A stretch of 64,000 bases of DNA from Aliirhizobium wenxiniae (GTDB lineage Bacteria; Pseudomonadota; Alphaproteobacteria; Rhizobiales; Rhizobiaceae), in the NCBI RefSeq assembly GCF_019511445.1, contig NZ_JAEUAN010000027.1, forward strand, positions 26,998 to 90,997, written 5' to 3'. Every line of letters begins with the position of its first letter. The stretch's first letter is position 1. Under the pieces are notes generated by a model. It made no database searches. It was not told the origin of the DNA and saw nothing but the letters and a program-made list of their open reading frames with translations. Made by a program: the position numbers and the translations under genes. Below are positions 15,544 through 24,481 of this stretch, piece after piece.

Positions 15544-16562
15544 CAAACCGGCCGCCGCAGAATTTTGCCAGTGCCAGCGAGGTCGCAAGACGGGCAGGGG
15601 TCTCCCGCTCCGCCGTCTCGCGCACCTTCACGGAAGGCGCAAGCGTGTCGGAAGAGACGCGCCGCAAGGTTCTCGCTGCCGCCGAAGAACTGAACTACCA
15701 CGTCAACCATCTGGCGCGGGGTCTCTTGCAGGAGAAAAGCCGGCCAATCTGCATCCTCGGCGGCGATCTGCATGCGCCCTATCAGTCGGCGCTTCTGGAG
15801 GCGCTGACACGGCGTATCCAGTCCGCGGGGCGGGCGGCCATGGTCATCAACACGGCCGGCAGCGAAGCGGATTCGCGCGCCGCGCTGCACCAGACGCTGA
15901 ACTACCGGGCCTCGGCAACCATCGTCCTTTCCGGCGCGCCGCCGGTCTCGCTGGTGCGCACCTGTATCGAGAGCGGCCAGCATGTGATCCTTATCAATCG
16001 GCAGGGCCAGATTGAGGAGGCTGACCATATCAGCCTTGATCACAAGAGCGCCATGGATGATGCCTTTCATATGCTGGTTCGCGCCGGTTGCCGTTCTTTT
16101 GCGGTCGTGTCGTCGACGAACGAATCTCCCAGTCTCGTCGCCCGCGAAAAACTGTTCTGCGAGAGAGTGGTTGCTGCCGGCTTCGAGTTGCCTCGTATCG
16201 TAAAGGTCGGGCCGACGAGCTATCGTAGCGGGGCAGAGGCTGCCCGTCGGCTACTGCCGGGATCTGCGAGGCCGGATGGGGTGTTCTGTGTCACGGATCT
16301 GCTTGCCTGCGGTTTCCTCGATGTGGCGCGTAATGATTTCAGGCTCGATATTCCGAGAGATATCTGTGTCGTCGGGTTCGATGATATCGAGCAGGCGGGC
16401 TGGGAAGGCTATGCTCTCACGACGTTTCGCCAGCCGATCGAGGAAATGGCTGATGCGATCGTCAAGCGTCTGACGGAGACGCGGCTGACGACCGACCTTC
16501 CGCAATCTCTGACGTTCCATGCATTCCCGATCTGGCGAAAGACTGTTCGACCCGACAGTTAA
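15540..16562 (+). CDS. LacI-family transcriptional regulator
   Basis: This 340-residue repressor-type regulator has an N-terminal LacI helix-turn-helix (SASEVARRAGVSRSAVSRTF, then the hinge region NYHVNHLARGL) and a periplasmic-binding-protein-like sugar domain. The start MTNRPPQNFA overlaps the previous stop by 4 bp. It is the last gene of the ABC operon and probably controls it in response to a sugar or sugar phosphate. Palindromes at 9823-9836 and 9738-9756 upstream of the first gene are candidate operators, so autoregulation through the whole operon is likely. Confidence 0.93.
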   Translation: MTNRPPQNFASASEVARRAGVSRSAVSRTFTEGASVSEETRRKVLAAAEELNYHVNHLARGLLQEKSRPICILGGDLHAPYQSALLEALTRRIQSAGRAAMVINTAGSEADSRAALHQTLNYRASATIVLSGAPPVSLVRTCIESGQHVILINRQGQIEEADHISLDHKSAMDDAFHMLVRAGCRSFAVVSSTNESPSLVAREKLFCERVVAAGFELPRIVKVGPTSYRSGAEAARRLLPGSARPDGVFCVTDLLACGFLDVARNDFRLDIPRDICVVGFDDIEQAGWEGYALTTFRQPIEEMADAIVKRLTETRLTTDLPQSLTFHAFPIWRKTVRPDS

Positions 16563-16593
16563 CCGGCGTGCCATCGACGTGAGCAATCCAACG

Positions 16594-17706
16594 TTACTGC
16601 CGCAAACGCGGCAATAGCTTCAACGTGATCAGGCCAAAAACGCTGGCCGATGCGAAGCAGAATGCGTATCCGAGACTTTCACCGGCGACAGCCGCCAATT
16701 GCCAACCGATCAGGCTTATGATTGCGTCCGCACTCTGGAAGATCGTGAAATCAACACCTGCCTGATCGAGCGAGGCTCTACCCATGAGCTCCGAGTATAG
16801 CGCGACAAAGCCGAGGGCGAACATCAGTGCCGATACGAGCAAGGTCAGCAGCAGCAATGGAAGCGATTGCATGTCCCAGTACGCAATCGAAGCCAGCGAA
16901 AACATTGCAACTGCCTGCGCTGGAAGCGTCCAGAACATCACCCGGTAGGCGCCGTAGTGGCGCACAAGATAACCTCCGCCGAGCGCTCCAGCGACGCCGA
17001 GAACTGTGATCCCCGCTCCGTTGAGCACCCCAAGAAGCGTGAGGCTCATACCCATGTCGATGAGAAAAGGCCCGATCATGGTCATCGCCCACTTTTGGCC
17101 GAAGACATAGACCGCGACGAGTATGAGGCCGGATCGTATCTCCGGTCGTTTGAAAGCATTCTTCAGCGAAGGGAGCGGCCGATCGGGACGCGACGCGGGT
17201 GCGCCATCTGGCGTCAGCAGGAATGGAAGAGCCAGAACGACGAGCAAGCCTGCCATGAAAAGGCGTGAGGTACGCCAGCTCCAGTGATCCAGCATGATCA
17301 GGAAGGCGCCACCACCCAGCGCGGTGCCAAGGTAGGCCCCACCGATCTGTGCCGCGTTCCCCCAGCCCCGATTTTCCTCAGAGAAGCTTTCCACGGCGTG
17401 GCCATCGCAGGCAATGTCGATAGTCGCCGAGGCGGTTGATGCGATCATCATCGCAACCGCAAGTGCGCCGACGGTGGTGGGGCCAGTCAGTGCGAGAGCC
17501 ACAACAGCACCAACGGAAAAAGCACCGACGATGCCGACCGTTAGTCTGGAACGGCGGACGCCGACATGTGGCGACCGGAACCGTTCGACGGTCGGGGCCC
17601 AAAGAAACTTCAACGACCACGGCAGAACCGCGAGCAGCGTGAAAGCAATCTCGTTGAGCGATGCGCCACCCTGACGCATGACGGCCGGCAGACCGGCAAA
17701 GATCAT
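16594..17706 (-). CDS. MFS siderophore transporter, RhtX/FptX-like, 5' end probably frameshifted
   Basis: This is a membrane protein of the major facilitator superfamily with about 11 membrane segments in the visible part. The stretch GLPAVMRQGGASLNEIAFTLLAVLPWSLKFLWAPTVERFR resembles RhtX/FptX proteins that move ferric siderophores across the inner membrane. The listed ATG at 17706 falls inside the first membrane segment, so it is unlikely to be the native start. In frame upstream the peptide SNGRLIVGLGGLYVAQSVIG continues the segment, but there is no start codon. An ATG at 17786 would be in frame if the T6 run at 17771-17776 had one more base. The gene may be broken, slippery or misread there. 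Confidence 0.8.
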   Translation of the reverse strand: MIFAGLPAVMRQGGASLNEIAFTLLAVLPWSLKFLWAPTVERFRSPHVGVRRSRLTVGIVGAFSVGAVVALALTGPTTVGALAVAMMIASTASATIDIACDGHAVESFSEENRGWGNAAQIGGAYLGTALGGGAFLIMLDHWSWRTSRLFMAGLLVVLALPFLLTPDGAPASRPDRPLPSLKNAFKRPEIRSGLILVAVYVFGQKWAMTMIGPFLIDMGMSLTLLGVLNGAGITVLGVAGALGGGYLVRHYGAYRVMFWTLPAQAVAMFSLASIAYWDMQSLPLLLLTLLVSALMFALGFVALYSELMGRASLDQAGVDFTIFQSADAIISLIGWQLAAVAGESLGYAFCFASASVFGLITLKLLPRLRQ

Positions 17707-17859
17707 CGAGCCGATGACACTTTGAGCGACGTAAAGTCCACCGAGCCCAACGATCAGACGTCCATTGGAGTTTTTTGCCTTGTCATGGCTGCAATAACAC
17801 AGCCTTCTTGAAAGGGGAGAACGTCGGATTTTTCCACGGCAACGACGCGTCGGGGGGCT

Positions 17860-18444
17860 TCAACAGTGCGCGATGCTAACACGGTCAAGGATCTGTCCAA
17901 GTGTTTCCCTGAAACCGGCTTCGGTCTCGGAACTTAGCCAATGTTCCATGGCGACATGAACGGTTGCGATCATCGTCGCGGCGGCTAGGCGTGGATAAAT
18001 GTCGCGCTTCTCATCCATGCCTTCCCGAAGCGCGATCGCTTTGGCCGCCATGATTTCGATCTGCCCGTCAATCCGGCGACGTTCCAGAACAAGGTCGGGA
18101 TCGTTATACATCAAGATAACCTGAGTGAGCCAATCTTTGCGGGGGACCTCCGGAAATCCTGAAATAATCGCGGTGCGTAGCGCGGCATCCGTGCTCAGAT
18201 CCGGCGAGATGTCGCTGATGGAATTGCTGATAAGCCTGCCTGCCTGCAACAGGATATCCAGCATCGCAGCTTCCTTCGAGGGGAAGTAATTATTGAAGGT
18301 TCGCGGAGATACATTTGCAGCGGCTGCGATATCTTCGACGCGCACCTTGGCGGCTCCATGCTCCACGGCCAAGCTGACCGCGGCCTTGATGAGCTTCTCC
18401 CGTGTTTCGTGTTTTTTACGTTCACGCAATGAGATTTGGTTCAC
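17860..18444 (-). CDS. TetR-family transcriptional regulator
   Basis: This 194-residue regulator has an N-terminal TetR helix-turn-helix (VRVEDIAAAANVSPRTFNNYFPSKEAA) and a helical ligand-binding C-terminal part. The start is GTG at 18444 with a GGAAGG site 11 bases upstream. It lies upstream of the MFS transporter gene on the same strand with a short gap (about 75-150 bases depending on the MFS start). It may repress that gene and itself. The ligand is unknown. Confidence 0.92.
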   Translation of the reverse strand: MNQISLRERKKHETREKLIKAAVSLAVEHGAAKVRVEDIAAAANVSPRTFNNYFPSKEAAMLDILLQAGRLISNSISDISPDLSTDAALRTAIISGFPEVPRKDWLTQVILMYNDPDLVLERRRIDGQIEIMAAKAIALREGMDEKRDIYPRLAAATMIATVHVAMEHWLSSETEAGFRETLGQILDRVSIAHC

Positions 18445-18632
18445 TGCAACTTGCCTTCCTGCTTTTGCGTCGCCTGGCGAAAATCGGAAACATGCTTACA
18501 AGAGGTGCACAGAATATATCTACCACATTTTGAAACGCGGCTTGGGATGTGCTGGACTGACGGCGTGGCGCGCCGCGAGCGCAAGTTATTCGGCAAGTGT
18601 GGCGTATGGGTTCCGCAAAAGCCGAAACGGCT

Positions 18633-20321
18633 CTAGCAGCCCTGTATCAGCATGACTTTGGTTCGATTGCGGCCCGCAAGCTTGGCGTCGTAAAGCAGCC
18701 GGTCTGCTTGTCTGTAAAGCTCCGCAAACTCCGCATCTATGTCTGGAGCCGAATTCGTCATACCCATGCTGGCGGTCACTGTTCGCTCAAGGTTTGGCAG
18801 CGCATTTGCAACTGCAATGGTGATCGCCTGGCGCCGGCGTTCTGCCCGCAACTGTGCATCTTCTCCGCGCACAAGCAGCACGAACTCCTCACCACCGAGG
18901 CGGAAGGCATGAACCCCAGGATCCGCCCGGAGGGCTTCCGCCACGGCTTTCAGGACTTCATCGCCGATTTCGTGACCATAAATGTCATTGATCGACTTGA
19001 AGTGGTCGAGGTCGAGCACGGCAAATGCCCGATAGCCGTCAGCGCGATATTTCTCGAAATTCTGCTCGATTGCGCGTCGATTGAGCAGTCCCGTCAAAGC
19101 ATCGTGTTCTGACAGGCGCTCGAAAACATCCGCCTCGAAGCGCGCGCTGTCTCTCTGCCGCTTGAGCGTCATGAAGCGATCTGCAACGCCGAGCGTTGTA
19201 AACAAGACCTCGCAGACGCACCCCACGTAAAAGAGCAGCATGGCATCGGTGCTCTCCAGCCAGGGGAGTACACCCGTCACCAGACGCACCGCTCCGACCA
19301 TGATCACAGGTACATAACCGATCGCCTGGAACTTGGCTGCACGGCTTCCGCGCCGCAACGCATCGGCGACCGACAGTATGAAGATGGCGAGAACCGGTGC
19401 GAAGGCCGCCGTATATACTGTTGATTGAACCGGCCGCGCGACGAAGGGAAAGGCCGCGTGAAAGATACTGAGAAGCATCGCCCATGCCGCGCAACCTAGC
19501 AGTGCGCGACGAAGGATGGGATGAAGGCGACCCGGCTCGATGAAACTGTAGGTGAACATCGCGCCCGAAGCGACTGTAATCCCGAAAATAATCGTCGTCA
19601 TCCAGCTCAATGTCATGGCCGGCGGATCAAAGAGTACGACGGCTAATCCGGAGGAGACAACAATCGTCAGCAACAACGAGATCGTTAGCGTGGCATGCCA
19701 CAGCACAAATGGCTCGCGCAGGACCCGATAAAACGCCGCATTGAAAAGCAGTGGCATCATAAGCATGCCGGCAAGCATCGCCAACAATACGAATGAGCCC
19801 AGCAGCTTGTAGTCGAGGGTAAGATCGGACGGTGCCAGATAGGCTCTTTCCAGCGTCATGCGATGGCTTGGCAGATCGAATGCGACAACAACCTGCTGCG
19901 TCTCGCGCGTTACGTCCGGAAGACCCGCCTTGAAATAACCGCCGCGCAGAGAGCTTTTCAGCTCACTCGCGGCAAATGAGTTCTGGCGTATCGCACCATC
20001 CCGATCAATGGCCAGAAGATGCACCGCCTCAAGCGCGCTTCGCCTGGAAAAAAAGTATTGGGGAAGTGCATCTCCCGGGCCGAGATCAAACCGCAGAAGG
20101 ACACGTTCACCCTCCAGCGAATAGGTTGCATCCCCGCAAACCCAACGCTCGGGGGATCGGGCAGTAGTGGTCAGGTCATCTGATAAGTTGCTCGAAGCCC
20201 AACAGGAGCTCGAAATTTCGTGCGTTTCATCCGCGTGCAGGGGATCGGCTGCCAGAGATGCCAGCATCACTAGGCCCATCACGGCGATCAGAAGCGTTTT
20301 TCGCAGGCAATCCCACACCAT
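18633..20321 (-). CDS. Membrane diguanylate cyclase (7TM-GGDEF)
   Basis: This 562-residue enzyme makes cyclic di-GMP from GTP. An N-terminal signal (MVWDCLRKTLLIAVMGLVML) leads to a periplasmic sensor region of about 140 residues, then about seven membrane segments (7TMR-DISM type), a short helical linker and the GGDEF domain. The active site is intact: DALTGLLNRRA, DLDHFKSINDIYGHEIGD and GGEEF at 476-480. No RxxD inhibitory site is seen at the expected place five residues before GGEEF, so product inhibition may be absent. There is no EAL domain. It is divergent from the fepC-like gene with 116 bases between. Confidence 0.92.
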   Translation of the reverse strand: MVWDCLRKTLLIAVMGLVMLASLAADPLHADETHEISSSCWASSNLSDDLTTTARSPERWVCGDATYSLEGERVLLRFDLGPGDALPQYFFSRRSALEAVHLLAIDRDGAIRQNSFAASELKSSLRGGYFKAGLPDVTRETQQVVVAFDLPSHRMTLERAYLAPSDLTLDYKLLGSFVLLAMLAGMLMMPLLFNAAFYRVLREPFVLWHATLTISLLLTIVVSSGLAVVLFDPPAMTLSWMTTIIFGITVASGAMFTYSFIEPGRLHPILRRALLGCAAWAMLLSIFHAAFPFVARPVQSTVYTAAFAPVLAIFILSVADALRRGSRAAKFQAIGYVPVIMVGAVRLVTGVLPWLESTDAMLLFYVGCVCEVLFTTLGVADRFMTLKRQRDSARFEADVFERLSEHDALTGLLNRRAIEQNFEKYRADGYRAFAVLDLDHFKSINDIYGHEIGDEVLKAVAEALRADPGVHAFRLGGEEFVLLVRGEDAQLRAERRRQAITIAVANALPNLERTVTASMGMTNSAPDIDAEFAELYRQADRLLYDAKLAGRNRTKVMLIQGC

Positions 20322-20437
20322 GGGTCGACGCTACACGCCAAAGATTGCAATGAGGTTACACGAAAAGGGTTACTCTTTACGCTTGACCTTGCTTCCACTG
20401 CTCGGCCAAAAGGAACCGACGCAAGGCTGGAGGTTTT

Positions 20438-21271
20438 ATGGTCGAGCCCGTTCTGAAAGCCGCGCTGCATGGCTCGAACTGCAGGCTTGAGGCTCGAGAT
20501 CTCACTCTGATCTACGGTGAGCGAACCATCTCGCGCGATCTGAGCTTCAGGGTGCCGGATGGGCTTTTCACCGTCATCGTCGGCCCAAATGCCTGTGGCA
20601 AGTCCACGCTTTTAAGGGCGCTCGCGCGGATCATTCGGCCAGGTGCCGGCCATGTCGTGCTTGACGGCAAGGAGATCGATCGCATTCCGGCCCGCGAAGT
20701 CGCCCGTACACTCGGTCTTTTGCCGCAAAGTTCGGTCGCGCCCGATGGGATCACTGTCGCCGATCTCGTTGCTCGTGGCCGCTATCCGCACCAGTCTTTC
20801 CTGCAGCGCTGGAGCCAGGCGGACGAGGATGCGGTCTCATGGGCGATGCGGACTGCCCGAGTGGAAGAGCTTGCCGAGCGAGCCGTCGATGAACTTTCCG
20901 GCGGTCAGCGCCAGCGTGTATGGATTGCGATGGTTTTGGCGCAGGAAACGCCGCTTCTTCTACTCGACGAGCCGACGACCTTTCTCGACATCGCGCACCA
21001 GATTGAGCTTCTCAATCTCCTGCGCGATCTGAACCGCCGTCAGGGCAATACGGTCGTCGCGGTGCTGCACGATCTCAATCAGGCTTGCCGTTACGCGGAT
21101 CATATCGTCGCCATGCGCGACGGCACCATTGTTGCGGAAGGAGATCCGCGCAGCGTCATGACCGCGGAGCTTGTGAAGACGGTTTTCGGGCTTGCGGCGA
21201 TCGTTATCGACGATCCGGTGACCGGCGATCCGATGGTCGTGCCGCTCGATGAGATGGCCCCATCGCCTTGA
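20438..21271 (+). CDS. fepC: Siderophore ABC transporter ATP-binding protein (FepC-like)
   Basis: This 277-residue ATPase is of the iron-siderophore type (FecE/FepC). Walker A is GPNACGKST (49-57), the signature is DELSGGQRQR (about 151-160) and Walker B is LLLLDEPTT (173-181). A GGAGG site sits just before the ATG. Relatives pair with FecCD-type permeases, here the two genes to the right. It is on the plus strand, convergent with fepG, with only 8 bases between the stop codons. It therefore needs its own promoter in 20322-20437, shared with or overlapping that of the diguanylate cyclase gene. Confidence 0.93.
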   Translation: MVEPVLKAALHGSNCRLEARDLTLIYGERTISRDLSFRVPDGLFTVIVGPNACGKSTLLRALARIIRPGAGHVVLDGKEIDRIPAREVARTLGLLPQSSVAPDGITVADLVARGRYPHQSFLQRWSQADEDAVSWAMRTARVEELAERAVDELSGGQRQRVWIAMVLAQETPLLLLDEPTTFLDIAHQIELLNLLRDLNRRQGNTVVAVLHDLNQACRYADHIVAMRDGTIVAEGDPRSVMTAELVKTVFGLAAIVIDDPVTGDPMVVPLDEMAPSP

Positions 21272-21279
21272 CCTTGTGG

Positions 21280-22344
21280 TCAGCGCTGTTTCGATCGTGT
21301 GAGCAGCCAGAGCAGATAGAGGCCGCCAACCAGGCCGGTCGTCCGCCCGATGGGCAGAACGAAGTCGGTTGCGATGTACTGGGTCACGAGATCGGCGATG
21401 ACCAGCAGGAAAGCGCCCATGGCTGCAGCGCTCACAACAGGCATTCCGCGCGAGGCGGTCAAACGTGCGGCAAGCTGCGGTGCCGCTAGCGCCAGAAAGG
21501 CGATTGGTCCCGCCGCACCGGTGGCGACGCCGGCGAGAAGAACGGCGCAGGCAATCATGGCGAACCGAGTCCGCTCGACATTCACACCGAGTTGCCGGGC
21601 CAGGTCGTCGCCCATCTCGATCATCCGCAGCCGTGTCGCTGTAAGGCCGACCAACGGGATGAGCAGAAGTGCGCCGCCGATCACGGTCGATGCGTGATCC
21701 CAGTTGCGGGCATCGAGCGAACCGGAAAGCCAGAGATTGGCGGCGATTGCATTATCGAGGTCGCCCTTCACCAGCATCAGGCCGTTGAGGGCGTTGAGCG
21801 TTGCACCTGCTCCGATACCGATCAGCACCAGACGATAGCCGCCAGTCACCCCCTGGCGGAAAGATAGGAGATAGACGAAGGTTGCTGTCGCCAACCCGCC
21901 GAGCATGGCCGACAGAGCCACGGCGAGCGGGCCGCCACCGAAGATGACGATCTGTATCAACGCGCCTGTTGCGGCCCCGGTGGTGAAGCCGATCACATCC
22001 GGCGAGCCAAGCGCATTGCGAGATACGGACTGAAAGACGGCGCCCGAAACGCCAAGAGATGCACCGGCAAAGATCGCGACGAGCAAGCGAGGCAGGCGCA
22101 GGTTCATGACGACCTGTTCGCGCATGCCGCCCTGACCATATCCGAGGAGCGTTGCGACGACATCCGTGAACGGCACCGAGACACGCCCGAGCGTGATGGC
22201 AAAGAGCGCCGCGAGGAATGTGAGAACTGCCAGGCAGAGTGTTATTGCGACAGGACGAATGGTGATCGAAAAGGACATGCGTCGGCTGCGCCAGACAAGC
22301 CGGCGAGCGGTGCCGGTGGAATTGGGGGCGGATGCGCGGCTCAT
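21280..22344 (-). CDS. fepG: Siderophore ABC transporter permease (FepG-like)
   Basis: This 354-residue inner-membrane permease of the FecCD family has about 9-10 membrane segments. Family motifs are visible (LRLPRLLVAIFAGASLGVSGAVFQSVSRNALGSPD split across the early segments, and GPIAFLALAAPQLAARLT near the end). The ATG overlaps the stop of the upstream permease (ATGA), so the two are co-translated. It forms half of the channel of a ferric catecholate siderophore importer. Confidence 0.92.
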   Translation of the reverse strand: MSRASAPNSTGTARRLVWRSRRMSFSITIRPVAITLCLAVLTFLAALFAITLGRVSVPFTDVVATLLGYGQGGMREQVVMNLRLPRLLVAIFAGASLGVSGAVFQSVSRNALGSPDVIGFTTGAATGALIQIVIFGGGPLAVALSAMLGGLATATFVYLLSFRQGVTGGYRLVLIGIGAGATLNALNGLMLVKGDLDNAIAANLWLSGSLDARNWDHASTVIGGALLLIPLVGLTATRLRMIEMGDDLARQLGVNVERTRFAMIACAVLLAGVATGAAGPIAFLALAAPQLAARLTASRGMPVVSAAAMGAFLLVIADLVTQYIATDFVLPIGRTTGLVGGLYLLWLLTRSKQR

Positions 22345-23381
22345 GGTTTCGATATCCGATGGCGACGAACGAGCGCGATGAAGAAAGGTCCACCCATCAG
22401 CGCCACCATGATGCCGACCCCGACCTCACCGGGTGGCGCGATCACCCGTCCAAGCGCGTCGGCGCTGACCGTCAGGAGTGCCGCAATCGTCATGGCGTAA
22501 GGCAGCAGCCAGCGATGGCCGGGCCCGGTGATAAGCCGGGCGATATGCGGCGCGGTCAGGCCGATGAAGCCGATCGGGCCTGCAGCGGCCGTCGCGGCGC
22601 CCGAAAGAATGATCACGGCAAGCGCCGAAAGGCTCCAGATATGCATCGGATTGCCGCCGAGCGCCTTGGCGAGGTCTGCTCCGAGGGCCGCCGTGTCCAA
22701 TGCCTTGGTCAAGGTGAGGGCGATCAGGATTCCGACCGATGAAAGGGCGAGGGCCGGCACGAGAACCGCATAACCACGTCCCTGCAGCGAGCCGACCGAC
22801 CAGTTGCGAAACTGATCAAAAACCTGTTCGTCGCTGTTGACCAGAACGATCTGCGTCAGCGACAGAAGGACGACAGAGAGGGCCGCTCCGGCCAGGACGA
22901 CACGCACCGGATCACCGTTTTGCCCCAAGTTGCCAAGCAGATAGACGGCGGCTCCGGCCAAGGCGGCCCCCAACATGCCGAAGGCCATGTAGGCGCTCAC
23001 ATCGGTGATGCCGAATAGGACAATCGCGCCGGTGACCGCCATGGCCGCCCCGGCATTGATGCCAAGGATGCCGGGATCCGATAGGGGATTGCGGGTGAGC
23101 GCCTGCATGATCGTGCCGGCTGCCCCAAGTGAAGCGCCAACTACGATGGCAAGCAGGGTGCGGGGAATGCGCAGCAGCCGAACCAGGAGATGATCGCTGT
23201 CGGCGGGATCGAAATGAATGATCGCGTTCCAGGTCGTGGCCAGGGGGATGGGACGGGCGCCAGCGACTATGCCGAAGACGACTGCGGCGAGAAGCAGCAC
23301 GAAGAGCGCGCAGAGCCCTGCCGTCAGGCGGCTGTCACGTGTCCGGATCGGCGCAGCCGTGCGTCTCGATAGCGTGCGCAA
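22341..23381 (-). CDS. fepD: Siderophore ABC transporter permease (FepD-like)
   Basis: This FecCD-family permease has about 346 residues and is the partner of the FepG-like protein. Motifs include RIPRTLLAIVVGASLGAAGT and MQALTRNPLSDPGILGINAG, and GPIGFIGLTAPHIARLI near the end. The start is set at TTG 23381, six bases after the fepB stop, because the longer open frame reading back to 23465 only repeats the fepB sequence out of frame and contains no better start. A GAGG lies close to this TTG, but the spacing is tight, so the exact start is uncertain. Confidence 0.88.
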   Translation of the reverse strand: MRTLSRRTAAPIRTRDSRLTAGLCALFVLLLAAVVFGIVAGARPIPLATTWNAIIHFDPADSDHLLVRLLRIPRTLLAIVVGASLGAAGTIMQALTRNPLSDPGILGINAGAAMAVTGAIVLFGITDVSAYMAFGMLGAALAGAAVYLLGNLGQNGDPVRVVLAGAALSVVLLSLTQIVLVNSDEQVFDQFRNWSVGSLQGRGYAVLVPALALSSVGILIALTLTKALDTAALGADLAKALGGNPMHIWSLSALAVIILSGAATAAAGPIGFIGLTAPHIARLITGPGHRWLLPYAMTIAALLTVSADALGRVIAPPGEVGVGIMVALMGGPFFIALVRRHRISKP

Positions 23382-23385
23382 GACC

Positions 23386-24336
23386 TCAGTTTCCGAACCT
23401 TGAGACGATGCCGTCGACGATTTCCTTGCCGCTGTAATAGTCGATGCGGAAGGAATGGATGCCAAGGCCGAATACCTGGCCGTTCTTTACCGACGGCAGG
23501 TTGGCGAGCACGGGATCATTGCGGAACGCGGCTGCCTTGCTGTCGTCTACCCGAAGGAGAAACGTTGTCTCGGCCTTGAGATCCACCAGGCGCTCGTAGT
23601 CCGCCCAGACGAAATCGTCGCGGCTTGCCGCCTGCGTGTGCCATGCCGGATCCGGAGCCTCGATGTCGAAGCCGAGAGCTGCGAGAAGGGCCGCATGCGG
23701 ACCGCCCGGTCGCCCGATAGGGTTGCTCTGGCCGGCTCCGTTGAAGCTGATGATATTGGCCTTGCCGGCAGGGATTTTGATCTTGGCTTTGGCTGCTGCG
23801 ACATAAGCGTCGAAATCCGCGATCGAAGCGGCGGCCTCCTTCTCCAGTCCCGTCGCGCTGCCCAGTTCGGTCGCAAGCTCCTGCCACGAAAGGGCGCCAT
23901 CATCGACGAGAATGGTCGGCGCGACCTGCCGGAATGCGGCAAGCTGGTCCTTCGTCGAGCCTGCGCCGCTTGCCGTCACGATGATGAGATCGGGTTCGGT
24001 GGCGTAGACGGCTTCCAAATCGACCTTACCGGCCGGCCAGGCATTTTCGATCTTTTGCTCCTTAGCCACCTTTTCCCACTGGGCGAAGAACTGGCCGTTG
24101 GCGGCCGAGCCACTTGCAATTACCGGAGCCCTGATCGCCAGAAGCGTGCCCGTCAGCGTCACCGAGGTCGAGAGAATGCGTTTCGGCTTGGCCGGTATTT
24201 CCGTTTGGCTGCCATCGACATTGGTAAAGTTGCGCGGCCACGGCTCTGCCGCGGAGGCCTGCGACCAGAATAGAAGCGAAGCAATCACCGCTATAGTGAT
24301 TCGCCTCGCGAATCGGCCGATCGCCGCATTCCTCAT
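23386..24336 (-). CDS. fepB: Ferric enterobactin-type binding protein (FepB-like)
   Basis: This 316-residue periplasmic protein binds a ferric siderophore for the FepDGC importer. A signal peptide ends at SQASA. The mature part carries segments recalled from E. coli FepB: STSVTLTGTLLAIRAPVIAS, QWEKVAKEQKI, a catalytic-cleft region near LSWQELATELGSATGLEKEAA, and FRIDYYSGKEIVDGIV at the end. A GGAGAA site precedes the ATG. First gene of the minus-strand fepBDG operon. The resemblance points to a tris-catecholate substrate, consistent with the esterase gene further right. Confidence 0.93.
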   Translation of the reverse strand: MRNAAIGRFARRITIAVIASLLFWSQASAAEPWPRNFTNVDGSQTEIPAKPKRILSTSVTLTGTLLAIRAPVIASGSAANGQFFAQWEKVAKEQKIENAWPAGKVDLEAVYATEPDLIIVTASGAGSTKDQLAAFRQVAPTILVDDGALSWQELATELGSATGLEKEAAASIADFDAYVAAAKAKIKIPAGKANIISFNGAGQSNPIGRPGGPHAALLAALGFDIEAPDPAWHTQAASRDDFVWADYERLVDLKAETTFLLRVDDSKAAAFRNDPVLANLPSVKNGQVFGLGIHSFRIDYYSGKEIVDGIVSRFGN

Positions 24337-24481
24337 GGCTGCATTCTCCGCTGACGGCGTGGGAAGGGCAGGGGCCGTGCCGTCTGCTCGCAGCCCGTGC
24401 GGGCGGGAGCATTATCATCGCAGGCGAGCGCTCGCCACCGAAACATGAGCGCATCGCGCAGGATTGTTCGGGCTGCGTCGT

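Noticed and set aside
23382..23465. fepD start inside fepB
   Set aside because: The added residues are only the fepB sequence out of frame and show no membrane-protein start.
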